64,000 bases of DNA from Erythrobacter litoralis HTCC2594 (GCF_000013005.1 NC_007722.1:2113501-2177500); one strand, 5' to 3'. Counted from the first letter of the stretch, positions 9,001 through 19,669 are shown. Translations and numbers: made by a program. The notes: generated from the letters alone by a model not told the origin.

Positions 9001-11217
9001 ATGGACGCGAAGACTGGAGATATCAGCGGCGGTTGCCCGTTTCACGGCGACGGCGGCACCCGGTCCCTTTTGGGCCGCACCAACCGGGACTGGTGGCCCG
9101 ACCAGCTGCAGCTCGAGATCCTCAAGGAAGGCGGCAGGAACCCCGACCCGATGGGCGAGGATTTCGACTATGTCGAAGCCTTCAACGCCATCGACTACAC
9201 TGCGCTGAAGCAGGACCTGACCGACCTGATGACCGACAGCCAGGAATGGTGGCCGGCGGACTACGGCCACTACGGCCCCTTCTTCATCCGCATGGCGTGG
9301 CACGCAGCCGGCACCTATCGCACCGGCGACGGTCGCGGCGGCTCGTCGAGCGGGCAGCAACGCTTCGCCCCGCTCAACAGCTGGCCCGACAACGGCAACT
9401 TGGACAAGGCACGCCGCCTGCTGTGGCCGATCAAGCAGAAATACGGCAAGCACATCAGCTGGGCCGACCTGTTCATCCTGACCGGCAACGTCGCCATCGA
9501 AAGCATGGGCGGCCCGGTGTTCGGCTTCGGCGGCGGTCGCAAGGACGTCTACGAACCCGAAATGGTCTATTGGGGCACCGAAGAGCAATGGGTCGATACC
9601 GGCGCGGAAACACGTATCCACCCGGATGAAGGCCGCGCGCTCGAAAACCCGCTCGCGGCGATCCAGATGGGCCTGATCTACGTCAATCCCGAAGGCCCGG
9701 GCGGTGACCCGCACGATCCCGAGGGCATGGCGCGCGACATGCGCGAAACCTTCGCCCGCATGGCGATGAACGACGAGGAAACCGTTGCACTCACTGCCGG
9801 CGGACATGCTTTCGGCAAGTGCCATGGCGCCAAGCCCGCCGATACATTCGGCACCGCGCCCGAAGGCGAGAACCTGCACCTGATGGGCATGGGCTGGCTG
9901 ACCGACGAGGAAGAAATTCGGAATGGTCACGTCACCACCAGCGGCATCGAAGGCCCGTGGACGCCGAACCCGACGCAGTGGGGCAACGACTATTTCCGCC
10001 TGCTGTTCAAATACGAATACGAGCTTACCCAGTCGCCTGCTGGCGCTTATCAGTGGACGCCGGTCGATCCCGAGGAGGCCGATATGGCTCCCGACGCCCG
10101 CGATCCGTCCAAGAAGGTGCCGACCATCATGACGACGGCCGATATGGCTCTGAAGCGCGACCCGGACTATCGCAAGATTTCCGAGCGCTTCCGCGACGAC
10201 CAAGCGGCGCTCGACGATGCCTTCGCGCGCGCATGGTTCAAGCTGTGCCACCGCGACATGGGCCCCAAGGTCCGCTACCAGGGCCCGGAAGTCCCGAGCG
10301 AAGACCTGATCTGGCAGGATCCGGTTCCTTCAGGCACCGCTCCCTCCGACAGCGACGTCTCGTCCTTCAAGTCGGCCGTGCTCGATAGCGGCCTGACCGT
10401 CAGCGAGTTGGTCAAGGCGGCCTGGGCATCGGCTTCGACCTATCGCAATTCGGACCATCGCGGCGGTGCCAATGGCGCGCGCGTGCGCCTCGCTCCGCAG
10501 AAGGACTGGGCCGCCAATGACCCGGAAGAGCTCGGCAAGGTCCTGTCCAAACTGGACGAGCTTCGCGGCAACCTGTCGATGGCCGATGCCATCGTACTGG
10601 CGGGCAGCGCGGCTATCGAAAAGGCGGCCAGGGATGCCGGCCATTCGGTAAGCGTCGATGTCACCACCGGCCGTGGCGACGCGACAGACGAGCATACCGA
10701 TGCGGAAAGCTTCGAGCCGCTCGAACCGTTCGCCGACGGTTTCCGTAACTACCTGAAGACCAAGGCGAGCGTGAAGACCGAGGAAATGCTGATCGACAAG
10801 GCGCATTTGCTCGGCCTGTCGATCCCGGAAATGACCGCTCTCGTCGGTGGCATGCGGGCGCTCGGCGCGGTCAGTCGTCATGCCGATCATGGCGACCGGA
10901 TCGGTGTCCTCACCGATCGCCCCGGCCAGCTCACCAACGACTTCTTCGTCAACCTGCTCGACATGGGCACGAAGTGGGAAGTGGTCGACGAAAGCGGCGA
11001 CGAGGAATTCGTCGGCAAGGACCGCAAGTCCGGCGACGAAAAATGGCGCGCGACCCGCACCGACCTCGTCTTCGGCTCCAACTCGCAGCTCCGCGCGCAG
11101 GCCGAAGTGTTCGCGGAAAGCGGCAACGAGCAGCTGTTCCTCGACACCTTCGTGAAGGCCTGGACCAAGGTCATGGACGCCGACCGGTTCGACGTGACTT
11201 ACGCGAAATACAACTGA
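9001..11217 (+). CDS. katG: Catalase-peroxidase KatG
   Basis: KatG is a bifunctional haem enzyme that removes H2O2. Two ATGs are possible; 9001 is preferred because AGGAG at 8988-8992 is 8 nt away, against only 2 nt for 8995. The result is 738 residues. Distal-site Arg97, Trp100 and His101 are in [11 protein letters not shown]. Tyr227 (GLIYVNPEG) and Met254 (FARMAMND) complete the Trp-Tyr-Met adduct required for catalase activity. His269 (AGGHAFGK) is the proximal haem ligand. The C-terminal duplicated domain runs from about 430. It is monocistronic, with its own AT-rich upstream region and terminator. Confidence 0.97.
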   Translation: MDAKTGDISGGCPFHGDGGTRSLLGRTNRDWWPDQLQLEILKEGGRNPDPMGEDFDYVEAFNAIDYTALKQDLTDLMTDSQEWWPADYGHYGPFFIRMAWHAAGTYRTGDGRGGSSSGQQRFAPLNSWPDNGNLDKARRLLWPIKQKYGKHISWADLFILTGNVAIESMGGPVFGFGGGRKDVYEPEMVYWGTEEQWVDTGAETRIHPDEGRALENPLAAIQMGLIYVNPEGPGGDPHDPEGMARDMRETFARMAMNDEETVALTAGGHAFGKCHGAKPADTFGTAPEGENLHLMGMGWLTDEEEIRNGHVTTSGIEGPWTPNPTQWGNDYFRLLFKYEYELTQSPAGAYQWTPVDPEEADMAPDARDPSKKVPTIMTTADMALKRDPDYRKISERFRDDQAALDDAFARAWFKLCHRDMGPKVRYQGPEVPSEDLIWQDPVPSGTAPSDSDVSSFKSAVLDSGLTVSELVKAAWASASTYRNSDHRGGANGARVRLAPQKDWAANDPEELGKVLSKLDELRGNLSMADAIVLAGSAAIEKAARDAGHSVSVDVTTGRGDATDEHTDAESFEPLEPFADGFRNYLKTKASVKTEEMLIDKAHLLGLSIPEMTALVGGMRALGAVSRHADHGDRIGVLTDRPGQLTNDFFVNLLDMGTKWEVVDESGDEEFVGKDRKSGDEKWRATRTDLVFGSNSQLRAQAEVFAESGNEQLFLDTFVKAWTKVMDADRFDVTYAKYN

Positions 11218-11243
11218 GTCAAATTGCTCGGCTGAATGCGAAG

Positions 11244-11272
11244 ACCCCCGGCAGAAATGTCGGGGGTTTTTC
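11244..11272 (+). terminator. Intrinsic terminator of katG
   Basis: Stem ACCCCCG (11244-11250) / CGGGGGT (11261-11267), 10-nt loop, then TTTTC. Confidence 0.85.
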
Positions 11273-11344
11273 TTTGGTTCAGGACCTTGGTTGTGCGAGG
11301 CCTCACGAAAATGGCGATAGCCGCGCGGCTATGGGAGGTGTCGC

Positions 11345-12103
11345 CTATCCGCCATGCAGTGCGATGCTTTCAGCCAGCAGCAGTGCGGAATAGGCCAGCG
11401 CCCCGGCCATGAAAGGCAGGACACGGCTTTCCCGCTCCTCGGGCAATTCTTCTTTCAGCACATTGAGCACGATGCCTCCGCCAAGGAAGGCAAAAAGGCA
11501 CCCCACCATGAGTTCGGGAAGCATTGCGATCTGTCCGAGCAGCCAGCCTGTGACGACCGATGCGCTCAGCACCCAGCGGCTCACAGAATCGTAGAAGTCG
11601 AGACCCTCGCGCCGCATGGCGTGGTCGGTGGTGACAAAATGGACCCCCAGCGCAACCGCATAGGTGCCGAGCGCCCATCCCCCTTCCTGCTCCCCATGCA
11701 CCAGCAGGTAGCCGATCAACAGGTTGTAGAGCGCAAATGCCCCGGTGTGGGTCCAGACCACTTCGCGCGGGACCTCTGCTGCCCGGTCCCGGGCTGTGCG
11801 CCCGGCGTGGTGCCGCGCCCAGACCTCGATTGCGTAGAACAGCACCAGTCCCAAGAGAGCGAGGCCGAACACGAACAGCTCCACGCCCCAGAACCCGGTG
11901 TCGAGACCGGCTTCGAATTGGCGCTGGTGCAGCGCCAGTTGCGGCATGATGTGCAGGAATACATAGGCAACCGCGATGCCGCCGCCGATCGACAACCAGG
12001 CGCTGCGCGGTTTGCGGTCCAGCTTGCGGAACCGGCCAATAGTGAGATGGATGCCAACGAATGCCAGCGCGATCGCCGCGGTCACGAAGGGCACCATTCC
12101 CAT
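11345..12103 (-). CDS. Multipass membrane protein, ZIP-transporter-like
   Basis: From the ATG at 12103 (MGMVPFVTAAIALAFVG) this is a 252-residue protein with about seven or eight hydrophobic segments. GGGIAVAYVFLHIMPQLALH resembles the metal-site helix of ZIP family transporters. The C-terminal FLGGGIVLNVLKEELPEE resembles a ZIP helix ending in LPE. Classical ZIP HS-x-x-DG motifs are not obvious, so zinc or other metal transport is only a possibility. The start is 5 nt beyond the stop of the LytTR regulator, so the two form one operon. Confidence 0.55.
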   Translation of the reverse strand: MGMVPFVTAAIALAFVGIHLTIGRFRKLDRKPRSAWLSIGGGIAVAYVFLHIMPQLALHQRQFEAGLDTGFWGVELFVFGLALLGLVLFYAIEVWARHHAGRTARDRAAEVPREVVWTHTGAFALYNLLIGYLLVHGEQEGGWALGTYAVALGVHFVTTDHAMRREGLDFYDSVSRWVLSASVVTGWLLGQIAMLPELMVGCLFAFLGGGIVLNVLKEELPEERESRVLPFMAGALAYSALLLAESIALHGG

Positions 12104-12108
12104 CGTAC

Positions 12109-12915
12109 CTATATCCACCCTGCGTCCTTGAGCACCTGCACATTGGCGCGGCTCACCGGCGCCTCCAGCCCGGTGTCCAGAACCAGCCGTACATTGCGCC
12201 CCTGCCGCTTCACATCGCTGACTGCGCCGCGCGCGACCCACCAGCTGCGATGCACCTGCAAGCCTTCGATTCCGTCCAGTTCGGCCATGGCATCGCGCAA
12301 GCGCATGAGGATCAGTTCGGAGCCGAGCACGCTATGCGCGCGGACATAATGATCCTCCATTTCCAGCGCGATCAGCTCAGTGCCCAGTTCGGGCGGAAGA
12401 CGATCGAGGAAGCGAGGCATGTCTGCACGAGGGGATTCGCTGGACGGAGCCGCCCGCTCGGGCCGCGATGCGACCTGTCCAGGCGACGCATCGCGGGTCG
12501 CCGGGATAAGGTTGAACAGAAGGGTAATGACCGCGCCAACGAGGCAGACAGCCAGGTAATGAACCAGCGCCACCTCCGGCGAAGGCATGCGCAACTGGCC
12601 GAACAGGCCGTTTACAATCCATACCAGCGTGGCCATCGGCACCGACGCGATAAGAACGCTTGCCAGCCACATCGACCATTCCGGCAGGTCGAGCCTGGGC
12701 GCGAGCCGGACGATGACCCCTCCGATCGGCTTGTAGAAGAGATAGCCCATCCAGGCGAGCAGAACCCAGTATGTAATCCGGCCGGGTAACGCCATGTACC
12801 CGGTCCCGAGGGGAGCCAATAGCCCCAGCACGATACCGATCGTCGCCAACACCGCCAGATCGATGATGATCTGCCGCACCATACGCACGCGATCTGCCTG
12901 TTTGTCCCGAACCAT
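12109..12915 (-). CDS. Membrane-anchored LytTR transcription regulator
   Basis: The 268-residue protein starts at MVRDKQADRVRMVRQIIIDL. About four TM helices lie in residues 15-150. A Pro/Arg-rich linker leads to a C-terminal LytTR DNA-binding domain (about 170-268) with ALEMEDHYVRAH, LRDAMAEL, GLQVHRSWWVAR and a final SRANVQVLKDAGW. There is no receiver domain; such sphingomonad proteins are membrane-bound one-component regulators. It is followed 5 nt later by the ZIP-like gene, so local autoregulation of this operon is likely but unproven. Confidence 0.85.
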   Translation of the reverse strand: MVRDKQADRVRMVRQIIIDLAVLATIGIVLGLLAPLGTGYMALPGRITYWVLLAWMGYLFYKPIGGVIVRLAPRLDLPEWSMWLASVLIASVPMATLVWIVNGLFGQLRMPSPEVALVHYLAVCLVGAVITLLFNLIPATRDASPGQVASRPERAAPSSESPRADMPRFLDRLPPELGTELIALEMEDHYVRAHSVLGSELILMRLRDAMAELDGIEGLQVHRSWWVARGAVSDVKRQGRNVRLVLDTGLEAPVSRANVQVLKDAGWI

Positions 12916-13070
12916 GAATTGCAGACCTAGCGCCCATTCGCGCTTCGTAAAGTGGCAGGGCGGCACAAAACCGCGCAATTCACGCACAGCAGAGCCCGCT
13001 GGCGCAACCGGTGTTGCCCGCCAGTGGTCTGGCCTCAAAAGGGTTTCCGACCCGAACAACGGAGGCTCTC

Positions 13071-13622
13071 ATGACCACATATTCCCTGCCCTTTCCCTTG
13101 TCGCGCCCGGCCTCCGGTGGACCCGGGCCGGCCGGATTCGACATCGGCCCGGTCGCAAGGACCGCGGTCAGCATCGCCTGCTTCACGATGACCTTTTTCC
13201 TGTTGCTGGCATTGGCCAAAGGCGCGCTGGGCCTCGTCCCGAACCTGCACCATTACGACAAATTGCCGGTCATCATTCATGTGGCCAGCGTGGTCCCGGC
13301 GGTGCCATTGGGCGGATATCTGCTGCTCGCTCCCAAAGGGACGAAATTGCACAAGAGGCTGGGCAAGCTGTGGCTGGTTCTGATGCTTGTCACCGCTACT
13401 TCGGCAATCTTCATCCAGAGCAGCGGCGGCTTCAGCCCCATCCACATTTTCGTGCCGATCACCTTCCACGCCGCCTGGAAAGTCGTTGCGACGGCGCGCA
13501 AGGGCGACATTGCCGGGCACAAGAAGCACCTGGTGCTGACCTATCTCACGGCGCTGATGATCCCGGGCATTGCATCCTTCGCGGTGCCGGGGCGGTTGAT
13601 GAATGTTCTGCTGTTGGGTTGA
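13071..13622 (+). CDS. DUF2306-type integral membrane protein
   Basis: GGAGG at 13061-13065 selects the ATG at 13071, giving 183 residues with four or five TM helices. Membrane-embedded His residues stand out (PVIIHVASV, HKRLGKLWL, HIFVPITFH, GHKKHL), as expected for the DUF2306 family. The function is unknown; the His pattern could suit haem or metal binding. It diverges from the LytTR operon and converges on the Smr gene. Confidence 0.6.
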   Translation: MTTYSLPFPLSRPASGGPGPAGFDIGPVARTAVSIACFTMTFFLLLALAKGALGLVPNLHHYDKLPVIIHVASVVPAVPLGGYLLLAPKGTKLHKRLGKLWLVLMLVTATSAIFIQSSGGFSPIHIFVPITFHAAWKVVATARKGDIAGHKKHLVLTYLTALMIPGIASFAVPGRLMNVLLLG

Positions 13623-13631
13623 ACGACGCGG

Positions 13632-14198
13632 TCAGCGCTGTCGGCGCAAGACGACATAGAGCGCGCCGTCACCCCCGTGGCGGCGGTGCGCCTTGCGGAT
13701 GGCAGCGATGTTTTCGCCGTGGCCGCTCGCCGCCAGCCAGTCGAGGATCTTGGCCCGGATCGCGCCGCGCCGGGTCGCGCGGTCGGCCGCATCGACCGGG
13801 CGCGGGCGCCCCGTCACCACCAGCACCACCCGCGCGCCTACGCTGCGCGCCTGCTCCATCCCGCCCATCAGTCGGGTGTAGGCAGCGTCCAGACCGTGAT
13901 CGTGCAGGTCGAGCGTGAGGTCGGGCATGATCTCGCCCGATTTGAGGCGGCGGTCCCAGTGGGAATCGAGATTGCCGGGAGTGGGGACGCGGCGAGCCAT
14001 CGGCGGCAGCGGCGCTTCCGGCGCTGACACCCGAGTGGGAAATCGCTGCGGCTTGGGAGAGGGCGCTGGCACGGATCGCTTGGGTAAAGGCTGTTCCGCC
14101 CCCGCTTTGGCTGTCGAGCCGGACAGCGGCTCGACCGTCGCGGCGAGTTTCTCCCACGCGGCGGCTTCCGCATCGCTCAGACCTCGCGGATGGTTCAC
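13632..14198 (-). CDS. Smr-domain protein
   Basis: This 188-residue protein has a Pro-rich, disordered N-terminal half. A C-terminal Smr (small MutS-related) domain follows, recognisable by LTLDLHDHGLDAAYTRLMGG, VVLVVTGRPR and the C-terminal HGGDGALYVVLRR. Smr domains nick or bind nucleic acids. In the canonical motif LDLHG the last Gly is replaced (LDLHDHG). The gene overlaps the mltA stop by 4 nt (ATGA), so it is translated with mltA. Confidence 0.85.
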   Translation of the reverse strand: MNHPRGLSDAEAAAWEKLAATVEPLSGSTAKAGAEQPLPKRSVPAPSPKPQRFPTRVSAPEAPLPPMARRVPTPGNLDSHWDRRLKSGEIMPDLTLDLHDHGLDAAYTRLMGGMEQARSVGARVVLVVTGRPRPVDAADRATRRGAIRAKILDWLAASGHGENIAAIRKAHRRHGGDGALYVVLRRQR

Positions 14199-15421
14199 TG
14201 CCCCGGCTGGGCGCGCTTGAGGCGGTCGACCACCCCTTTTGGTAGCAACACCAGCGCGGTTCCGCTGCTGGACATGCTGCCGGCAATCTCGCGCGCGTCG
14301 CCGCCGTTACCCCAGAAGGTGTCGAACCGGTTCGCGCCCTTGATCGCGCCGCCGGTATCCTGCGCAATCCACAGGCCGTCGGCGACATTGCGATCCATGT
14401 CGAGGAAAACGGGCGCGCCGTAGGGCACGAAACGCGGATCGACCGCGACGCTGCTCTCGCGCCGCACCGGGACGCCGATCGAGCCGAGCGGACCGTCGGT
14501 GGTGAGTTCGCGGAAAAATATCCAGCTTTCGTTGAGCCGCATGAGCTCCGACGCGCGGTCGGGATTGGCGCGGAGCCAGTCGACGATGCCCTGCATGCTG
14601 ACCGCGTATGGCGTGCCGTCGCCGATCAGCCCCTGTTCGCGCATCGGGCGGCCGATCGCGGTATAGCCGTGTCCGTTCTGTCCGGCATAGCCGATCCGCA
14701 TCAGCGAACCGTCGGGCAGTCGCAGCAGGCCCGAACCCTGGATCTGCAGGAAGAACATCTCGATCGGATCCTTGGCCCAGGCGATTTCCAGGCCGCGCCC
14801 CGCGAGCGCGCCCTCCTCGATCTCTGCGCGGGTGTAGTACGGCACGTGATCGCCATTGGCATCGGTGCGCCCGAGCGGGGCGCGGCCGGTGCGCTCGCTG
14901 GCCGGCATGTCGCGCGGCCAGGCGCGCACGAGATCGTCCGGCACGCGATAGACCGGCACATCGTATCCGGGCCGCCTGGTCCGGCTGCCTTCGATTTCGG
15001 GCTCGAAATAGCCGGTCGCGAATGCCGAGCCGTCGCCGACCCGCGCGGTTTCGAAGTGTTCGATGAAGAACTCGCGCCCGCGCGTGGCGGACCAAGTGCG
15101 CGCCGCCGCGCAGGCCGGTGCCCAGTCGGCAGGGAAGGTCAGACCGCTACGGTCCTCCTTGCGCGTCGCCCAGTCGCAACTTTCGCGAAAGGCGGAGAGC
15201 GCGAAATTGGCATCCGTGGTGGTAATCGGCAGTGCGCCTACGCTGGGGCCGCGAACGACATTGGCGAAGGCGGCGCTTTCGACAGAGACGGTCGGCGGAG
15301 GCTGCTCTATGACGGGGCTGGGCGGCTTGCTCTCGGGGATGACCGAACAGCCGGCCAGTACTGCAAGGGCGCTTGCCAAGGCTGCGACAACAATCCCGCG
15401 ACGCATGCCCCGCTCCCTCAT
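14195..15421 (-). CDS. mltA: Membrane-bound lytic murein transglycosylase A
   Basis: MltA is a peptidoglycan-cleaving lipoprotein. The ATG at 15421 starts a lipoprotein signal with lipobox LAGC near residue 26; upstream in-frame sequence is a shadow. The family core includes FATGYFEPEIEGSR, DPIEMFFLQIQGSGLLRLPD, RIGYAGQNGHGY and the 3D domain with the catalytic Asp in IAQDTGGAIKGANRFDTFWG. The length (408 aa) is normal. It is flanked by the Tim44-like gene and coupled to the Smr gene. Confidence 0.94.
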   Translation of the reverse strand: MRERGMRRGIVVAALASALAVLAGCSVIPESKPPSPVIEQPPPTVSVESAAFANVVRGPSVGALPITTTDANFALSAFRESCDWATRKEDRSGLTFPADWAPACAAARTWSATRGREFFIEHFETARVGDGSAFATGYFEPEIEGSRTRRPGYDVPVYRVPDDLVRAWPRDMPASERTGRAPLGRTDANGDHVPYYTRAEIEEGALAGRGLEIAWAKDPIEMFFLQIQGSGLLRLPDGSLMRIGYAGQNGHGYTAIGRPMREQGLIGDGTPYAVSMQGIVDWLRANPDRASELMRLNESWIFFRELTTDGPLGSIGVPVRRESSVAVDPRFVPYGAPVFLDMDRNVADGLWIAQDTGGAIKGANRFDTFWGNGGDAREIAGSMSSSGTALVLLPKGVVDRLKRAQPGQ

Positions 15422-15434
15422 ATCGATCCGGCGC

Positions 15435-16094
15435 TTAGCCTTCGTCGGTTTCGTCGAGCACCCAATCGGGCCCGGCGGCATCGACATTGCGGCTGAAGGT
15501 CCAGATGTCGCGGCTTTCGATCGCATCGTCGAGCGAACCGGCGATGACGTTTCCGTCCTTGTCGCGGGTAACCGCAGCGATGTCCGCCACGAAGCGAACG
15601 GTGACACGCGCGGTGCGGCCATCCATCTCGGCATCGCGGATCACCGCGTCCTCGATCCGGATCAATGTGTTGTCGAGCGCTTCGCCCGCTTCCTCGCGCG
15701 CGTCGATAGCGCCGGCAAAACTCGCGTAGACATCGTCGTCGCAAAGTTCGCGCAGAGTTTCCTTGTCACCCTTCCAGTACGCTTCGAGGACCATCCCGTA
15801 GGCGCCCTTGGCCCCTTCGAGGAAGGACGAGACATCGAAACCGCGGTCGGCGGCGGCAATGGCACGCACGCCCTGCTCGACCGACGGGTGCAGGTTCGGA
15901 TTGGGCTGCAGTTCGACCACCTGCGTGGCCGGTTTGGGCGCGGCCTGCTGCGGCTGGTCGCCCGCATCGTAGCGATTCGGGATCACTTCCTCTTCCTGCT
16001 CGGCCCGCTGGCCCAGCACGGAGTACAGCCGCATGCCCAGAAAGGCAGCAATCATGGCAAGGATGACAATCTCGAAAATCACGTGTGGTTTCAC
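15435..16094 (-). CDS. Tim44/TimA-family protein
   Basis: The 219-residue protein has one N-terminal TM helix (MKPHVIFEIVILAMIAAFLG), a charged Pro/Gln-rich spacer (about 30-75) and a Tim44-like C-terminal domain with FLEGAKGAYGMVLEAYWKGD and VTVRFVADIAAVTRD. In alphaproteobacteria this family sits at the inner membrane near secB and mltA. A link to export or membrane-protein biogenesis follows from family and position, not proof. It diverges from secB. Confidence 0.85.
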   Translation of the reverse strand: MKPHVIFEIVILAMIAAFLGMRLYSVLGQRAEQEEEVIPNRYDAGDQPQQAAPKPATQVVELQPNPNLHPSVEQGVRAIAAADRGFDVSSFLEGAKGAYGMVLEAYWKGDKETLRELCDDDVYASFAGAIDAREEAGEALDNTLIRIEDAVIRDAEMDGRTARVTVRFVADIAAVTRDKDGNVIAGSLDDAIESRDIWTFSRNVDAAGPDWVLDETDEG

Positions 16095-16331
16095 CTTTTC
16101 TGCGCTGCGGAAATAGCATATTTCGCAGCGCGCGTCTCATGCTTAACGCCCTAACTTACATAGGGGTCCATTACAAATTCACAACACGGAGCCGGTCCTT
16201 CGATCCAGCCGGTTCGTCGCAACCCGTCCAGCGGCGTTGCGGCAAGCCCCGCACGGTGCTAGGCGCGCGCCCTGACACGGCACATGGGTTGCCTCACCTA
16301 TTCACGCAAGACAGACGAAAGACGTATCATC

Positions 16332-16868
16332 ATGGCCGACGAAGGCGACGTTCTCACCGATCTCGACATGGATCCGGCAGCTGGCGGCAACGGCGCGGAC
16401 AACCGCCCCACCGCCGGTTTCATCACCCAGTATATCAAGGACATGTCGGTCGAAAACCCGAACGCGCCGGGCGTCTACCAGTGGCAGGAACAGCCGCAGA
16501 TCGACCTGCAGTTCAATATCGGCGCCAATGCCGTGAACGAGGAAGTCACCGAGGTCGAGCTCAAGATCAATGTCGAAGCCAAGACCGACCAGGGCGCGCT
16601 CTACATCATCGAGCTCGTCTATGCCGGGCTCGTCGGCATCCGCAATCTGGGCGACGACCAGGCGCATATGTTCGTCTATGCCGAAGCGCCGCGGATCCTG
16701 TTCCCCTTCGCGCGCCGCGTCATTGCCGATGCCACGCGGGACTTGGGTTTCCAGCCGCTGATGCTCGACCCGATCGACTTCAACGGCCTCTACATGCAGC
16801 GCCTGCAGCAGAAAGCCGCCGAAGAAGCGCAAGGCGAAGGCGGCGAAACGCCTGCCGGCGACGCCTAG
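16332..16868 (+). CDS. secB: Protein-export chaperone SecB
   Basis: SecB holds preproteins unfolded and delivers them to SecA. The ATG at 16332 (MADEGDVLTDLDMDP) gives 178 residues, with the alphaproteobacterial acidic N-terminal extension. Family landmarks are FITQYIKDMSVENPNAP, EVELKINVEAKT, LFPFARRVIADATRDLGFQP and LMLDPIDFNGLYMQRL. murJ follows 27 nt later on the same strand. Confidence 0.95.
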   Translation: MADEGDVLTDLDMDPAAGGNGADNRPTAGFITQYIKDMSVENPNAPGVYQWQEQPQIDLQFNIGANAVNEEVTEVELKINVEAKTDQGALYIIELVYAGLVGIRNLGDDQAHMFVYAEAPRILFPFARRVIADATRDLGFQPLMLDPIDFNGLYMQRLQQKAAEEAQGEGGETPAGDA

Positions 16869-16895
16869 GCCCGATGCGCCTGCGGGCCTGACGCC

Positions 16896-18476
16896 ATGAG
16901 CCTGCTCAAGAATGTCGGAACGATCGGCGGGCTAACGATGGTCAGCCGCATCGCCGGGATGGCGCGCGAGATGATTTTCTCGCGCGTGCTCGGCGCAAGC
17001 GACGTGACCGATGCGTGGTTTCAGGCCTTCATCATCCCGAACGTTTTCCGGCGCCTGTTTGCCGAGGGCGCGTTCTCTGCCGCTTTCGTGCCGATGTTTT
17101 CCAAGCGGCTGCACAAGCCGGAAGAGGAAGGTGGCGGCATGGAGGCGGCGCGCAGCTTCAGCGCCGATGTGCTGAGTGTGTTCCTGCCGGTGCTGATCGC
17201 ACTGGTCGCGCTACTCGAGCTGGCCATGCCGGCGGTGATCTGGGTGCTGGCGGACAAGCCGGTCGATCCGCAGAATTTCGACATGGCGGTCGATTTCGCC
17301 CGCATCATGTTCCCCTACATCCTGCTCGTCAGCCTGGTGACGCTGTTCACCGGCATGCTCAATTCGGTTTCGCGCTTCGCGCCGGGGGCGAGCTTCCCGA
17401 TCATCCTCAATGCGGTACTGATCGCTGCGCTGCTGATCGGCGAGCGCTTCATTGCCACGGGCGCGACGGTCGAGCAGGTCGCCTACGGCATCGCCTGGGC
17501 CGTCACCGGTGGCGGAGTGATCCAGTTGCTCTGGCTCTATTACTGGGTCCGCGTCGAAGGCTTCGAAGTGAAAATGCGCCTGCCGCGCCTGACGCCGGAA
17601 GTGAAGCGGCTGGGCATCATCGCGCTGCCCGCCGCGATCGGTGGCGGGGCCTACCAGATCAATACGCTGGTGCAGCTCTACTTCCTGAACCAGCTGGAAA
17701 GCGGCTCCGTCAGCTACATGAACTATGCCGACCGCCTCAACCAGTTGCCGCTCGGCATCATCGGTATCGCGCTGTCGACCGCGATCCTGCCGACGCTGTC
17801 GAAATTCGTCGGTAGCGAGAACCGCGAAGGGGCCGACCGGATCCAGTCCGACGCGATCGAGCTTTCCATGCTGCTCACGATCCCGGCGGCCGTCGCCCTG
17901 GCGATCTGCGCGACGCCCTTCGTGACCATGATTTTCCAGGGTGGCCGGTTCGACATCGCCGATGCCGAAGTGACCGGCAGCGTGCTGGCCGCGCTGGTCA
18001 TGGGCCTTCCCGCCTATGTGCTGGTCAAGGTGCTGGTGCCCAATTTCTACGCCCGGGCCGATACGAGGACGCCGGTCTATGCTGCCTTTATCTCGCTCGG
18101 TGTATTCGTCGCGTTCAACATGGCGTTCCTGCAGCGATACGGCGTCATCGGCGTCGCTTTCGCCAGCGTGATCGGCGCGTGGATCAACGTGTGCTATCTC
18201 TACGTCGTCATGCGCCTGCGCGACCATTATCGCTTGCCGCTGGCGCTGCTGCTGAGAGTCGGCCGCCAGCTGGTCGCCGCCGCCGCGATGGGCGCAGCCT
18301 TGTTCTATACCCGCGACCTGCTCGAAGGCTTCTACGCCGCCGGACTGTTCGAGCGGCTCTTCGCGTTGGCGGGACTCGTCTTGTGCGCCGCCGTGGTCTA
18401 TTTCGGCGTCGCCTACCTGATCGGCGCCGTCGACAAGCAGCGCCTCCTCTCCTTCACCAAGAAAAAGGCCGACTGA
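16896..18476 (+). CDS. murJ: Lipid II flippase MurJ
   Basis: MurJ flips lipid II across the inner membrane for peptidoglycan synthesis. The 526 residues contain about 14 TM segments. The N-terminal MVSRIAGMAREMIFSRVLGA, the conserved PNVFRRLFAEGAFSAAFVP loop and YADRLNQLPLGIIGIALSTA are diagnostic of the MOP/MviN family. trpS begins 3 nt after its stop. Confidence 0.96.
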   Translation: MSLLKNVGTIGGLTMVSRIAGMAREMIFSRVLGASDVTDAWFQAFIIPNVFRRLFAEGAFSAAFVPMFSKRLHKPEEEGGGMEAARSFSADVLSVFLPVLIALVALLELAMPAVIWVLADKPVDPQNFDMAVDFARIMFPYILLVSLVTLFTGMLNSVSRFAPGASFPIILNAVLIAALLIGERFIATGATVEQVAYGIAWAVTGGGVIQLLWLYYWVRVEGFEVKMRLPRLTPEVKRLGIIALPAAIGGGAYQINTLVQLYFLNQLESGSVSYMNYADRLNQLPLGIIGIALSTAILPTLSKFVGSENREGADRIQSDAIELSMLLTIPAAVALAICATPFVTMIFQGGRFDIADAEVTGSVLAALVMGLPAYVLVKVLVPNFYARADTRTPVYAAFISLGVFVAFNMAFLQRYGVIGVAFASVIGAWINVCYLYVVMRLRDHYRLPLALLLRVGRQLVAAAAMGAALFYTRDLLEGFYAAGLFERLFALAGLVLCAAVVYFGVAYLIGAVDKQRLLSFTKKKAD

Positions 18477-18479
18477 TCC

Positions 18480-19538
18480 ATGCGTGTCGTCTCGGGCATC
18501 CAGCCCACCGGTAATCTTCATCTCGGCAATTATCTCGGCGCGATCCGTAACTGGGTGAAGATGCAGGATGAGATGGGTGCCCCCGCTCAAGCAGCCGAAG
18601 GCGGTAGCGCAGAAGAAGCCAGCGAGTGCCTTTTCTTCCTCGCCGATTTGCACGCCATCTCGCAGCCACACGATCCGGCGGAACTGCGCCGGAACACGCT
18701 GGAGATGGCGGCCGCCCTGGTCGCTTGCGGGATCGATCCCGACAGATCGGTGATGTTCAACCAGGCCCAGGTCCCGGCGCATGCGGAGTTGCAGTGGCTG
18801 CTGATGGGCACCGGACGCATGGGTTGGCTCAACCGGATGACGCAGTGGAAGGACAAGGCGGGCAAAAACCGCGAAGGCCAGTCCGTCGCGCTGTTCGCCT
18901 ATCCGGTGCTGCAGGCCGCCGATGTGCTGCTCTACCAAGCGACGCACGTACCCGTGGGCGAAGACCAGAAGCAGCATCTGGAGCTGGCCCGCGACATCGC
19001 GCAGAAATTCAACAACGATTTCGCGTCCGAAGATGCACCGGTTTTCACCCTGCCCGATCCCTACATTCCGCCGCAGGCCGCGCGGATCATGAGCCTGCGC
19101 GACGGTTCGGCCAAGATGAGCAAATCCGATCTCTCCGAAATGAGCCGCATCAACCTGACCGATGATGCCGATACGATCATGAAGAAGGTCAAGAAGGCCA
19201 AAACCGATCCCGAGCCGCTGCCGAGCGAGGCCGAGGGTCTCGCGGATCGCCCCGAGGCGCTCAATCTCGTGACGATCTATGCTGCGCTGGCCGAAAGCAC
19301 TGTCGATAGTGTGCTCGGCGATTTCGGCGGCGAGGGCTTCGGAAAGTTCAAGCCGGCGCTGGGTGAATTGATGGTCGAAACGCTGGCACCGACTTCCGCG
19401 CGCTTTACCGAGCTGCTGGAAGACCGCGAGGCTATCGAAGCGATCCTGGCGCGCGGCGCGGCCAAGGCTCGAGAACGCGGCCTGCCGACGCTCGATGCGA
19501 CATACGAGGCGCTCGGGCTGCTGCGCGGCCCGCGCTAA
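18480..19538 (+). CDS. trpS: Tryptophan--tRNA ligase
   Basis: TrpRS charges tRNA-Trp. The 352-residue class I synthetase has the HIGH-type motif [11 protein letters not shown] at about 12-22 and the KMSKS motif in [15 protein letters not shown]. The tRNA/Trp pocket region [19 protein letters not shown] is also present. A short extra Ala/Glu-rich segment ([16 protein letters not shown], about 33-48) sits in the N-terminal domain and is probably a surface loop. It is cotranscribed with murJ. Confidence 0.96.
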   Translation: MRVVSGIQPTGNLHLGNYLGAIRNWVKMQDEMGAPAQAAEGGSAEEASECLFFLADLHAISQPHDPAELRRNTLEMAAALVACGIDPDRSVMFNQAQVPAHAELQWLLMGTGRMGWLNRMTQWKDKAGKNREGQSVALFAYPVLQAADVLLYQATHVPVGEDQKQHLELARDIAQKFNNDFASEDAPVFTLPDPYIPPQAARIMSLRDGSAKMSKSDLSEMSRINLTDDADTIMKKVKKAKTDPEPLPSEAEGLADRPEALNLVTIYAALAESTVDSVLGDFGGEGFGKFKPALGELMVETLAPTSARFTELLEDREAIEAILARGAAKARERGLPTLDATYEALGLLRGPR

Positions 19539-19669
19539 GCCACTGTATTCGTGCGCATTCAACCTCGGTTCATAGCCGAATCGACATAGTTCGTGCATTG
19601 TTGCCCGGATGCGGGCCGCGTCCCCTTGCGGCTCGCCCGGACCCGAACTTACAAAAACAGGGCGCACCG

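Noticed and set aside
17211..19667. 818-codon open frame antisense to murJ and trpS
   Set aside because: High-GC antisense shadow; the plus strand holds two complete conserved genes in the same place.
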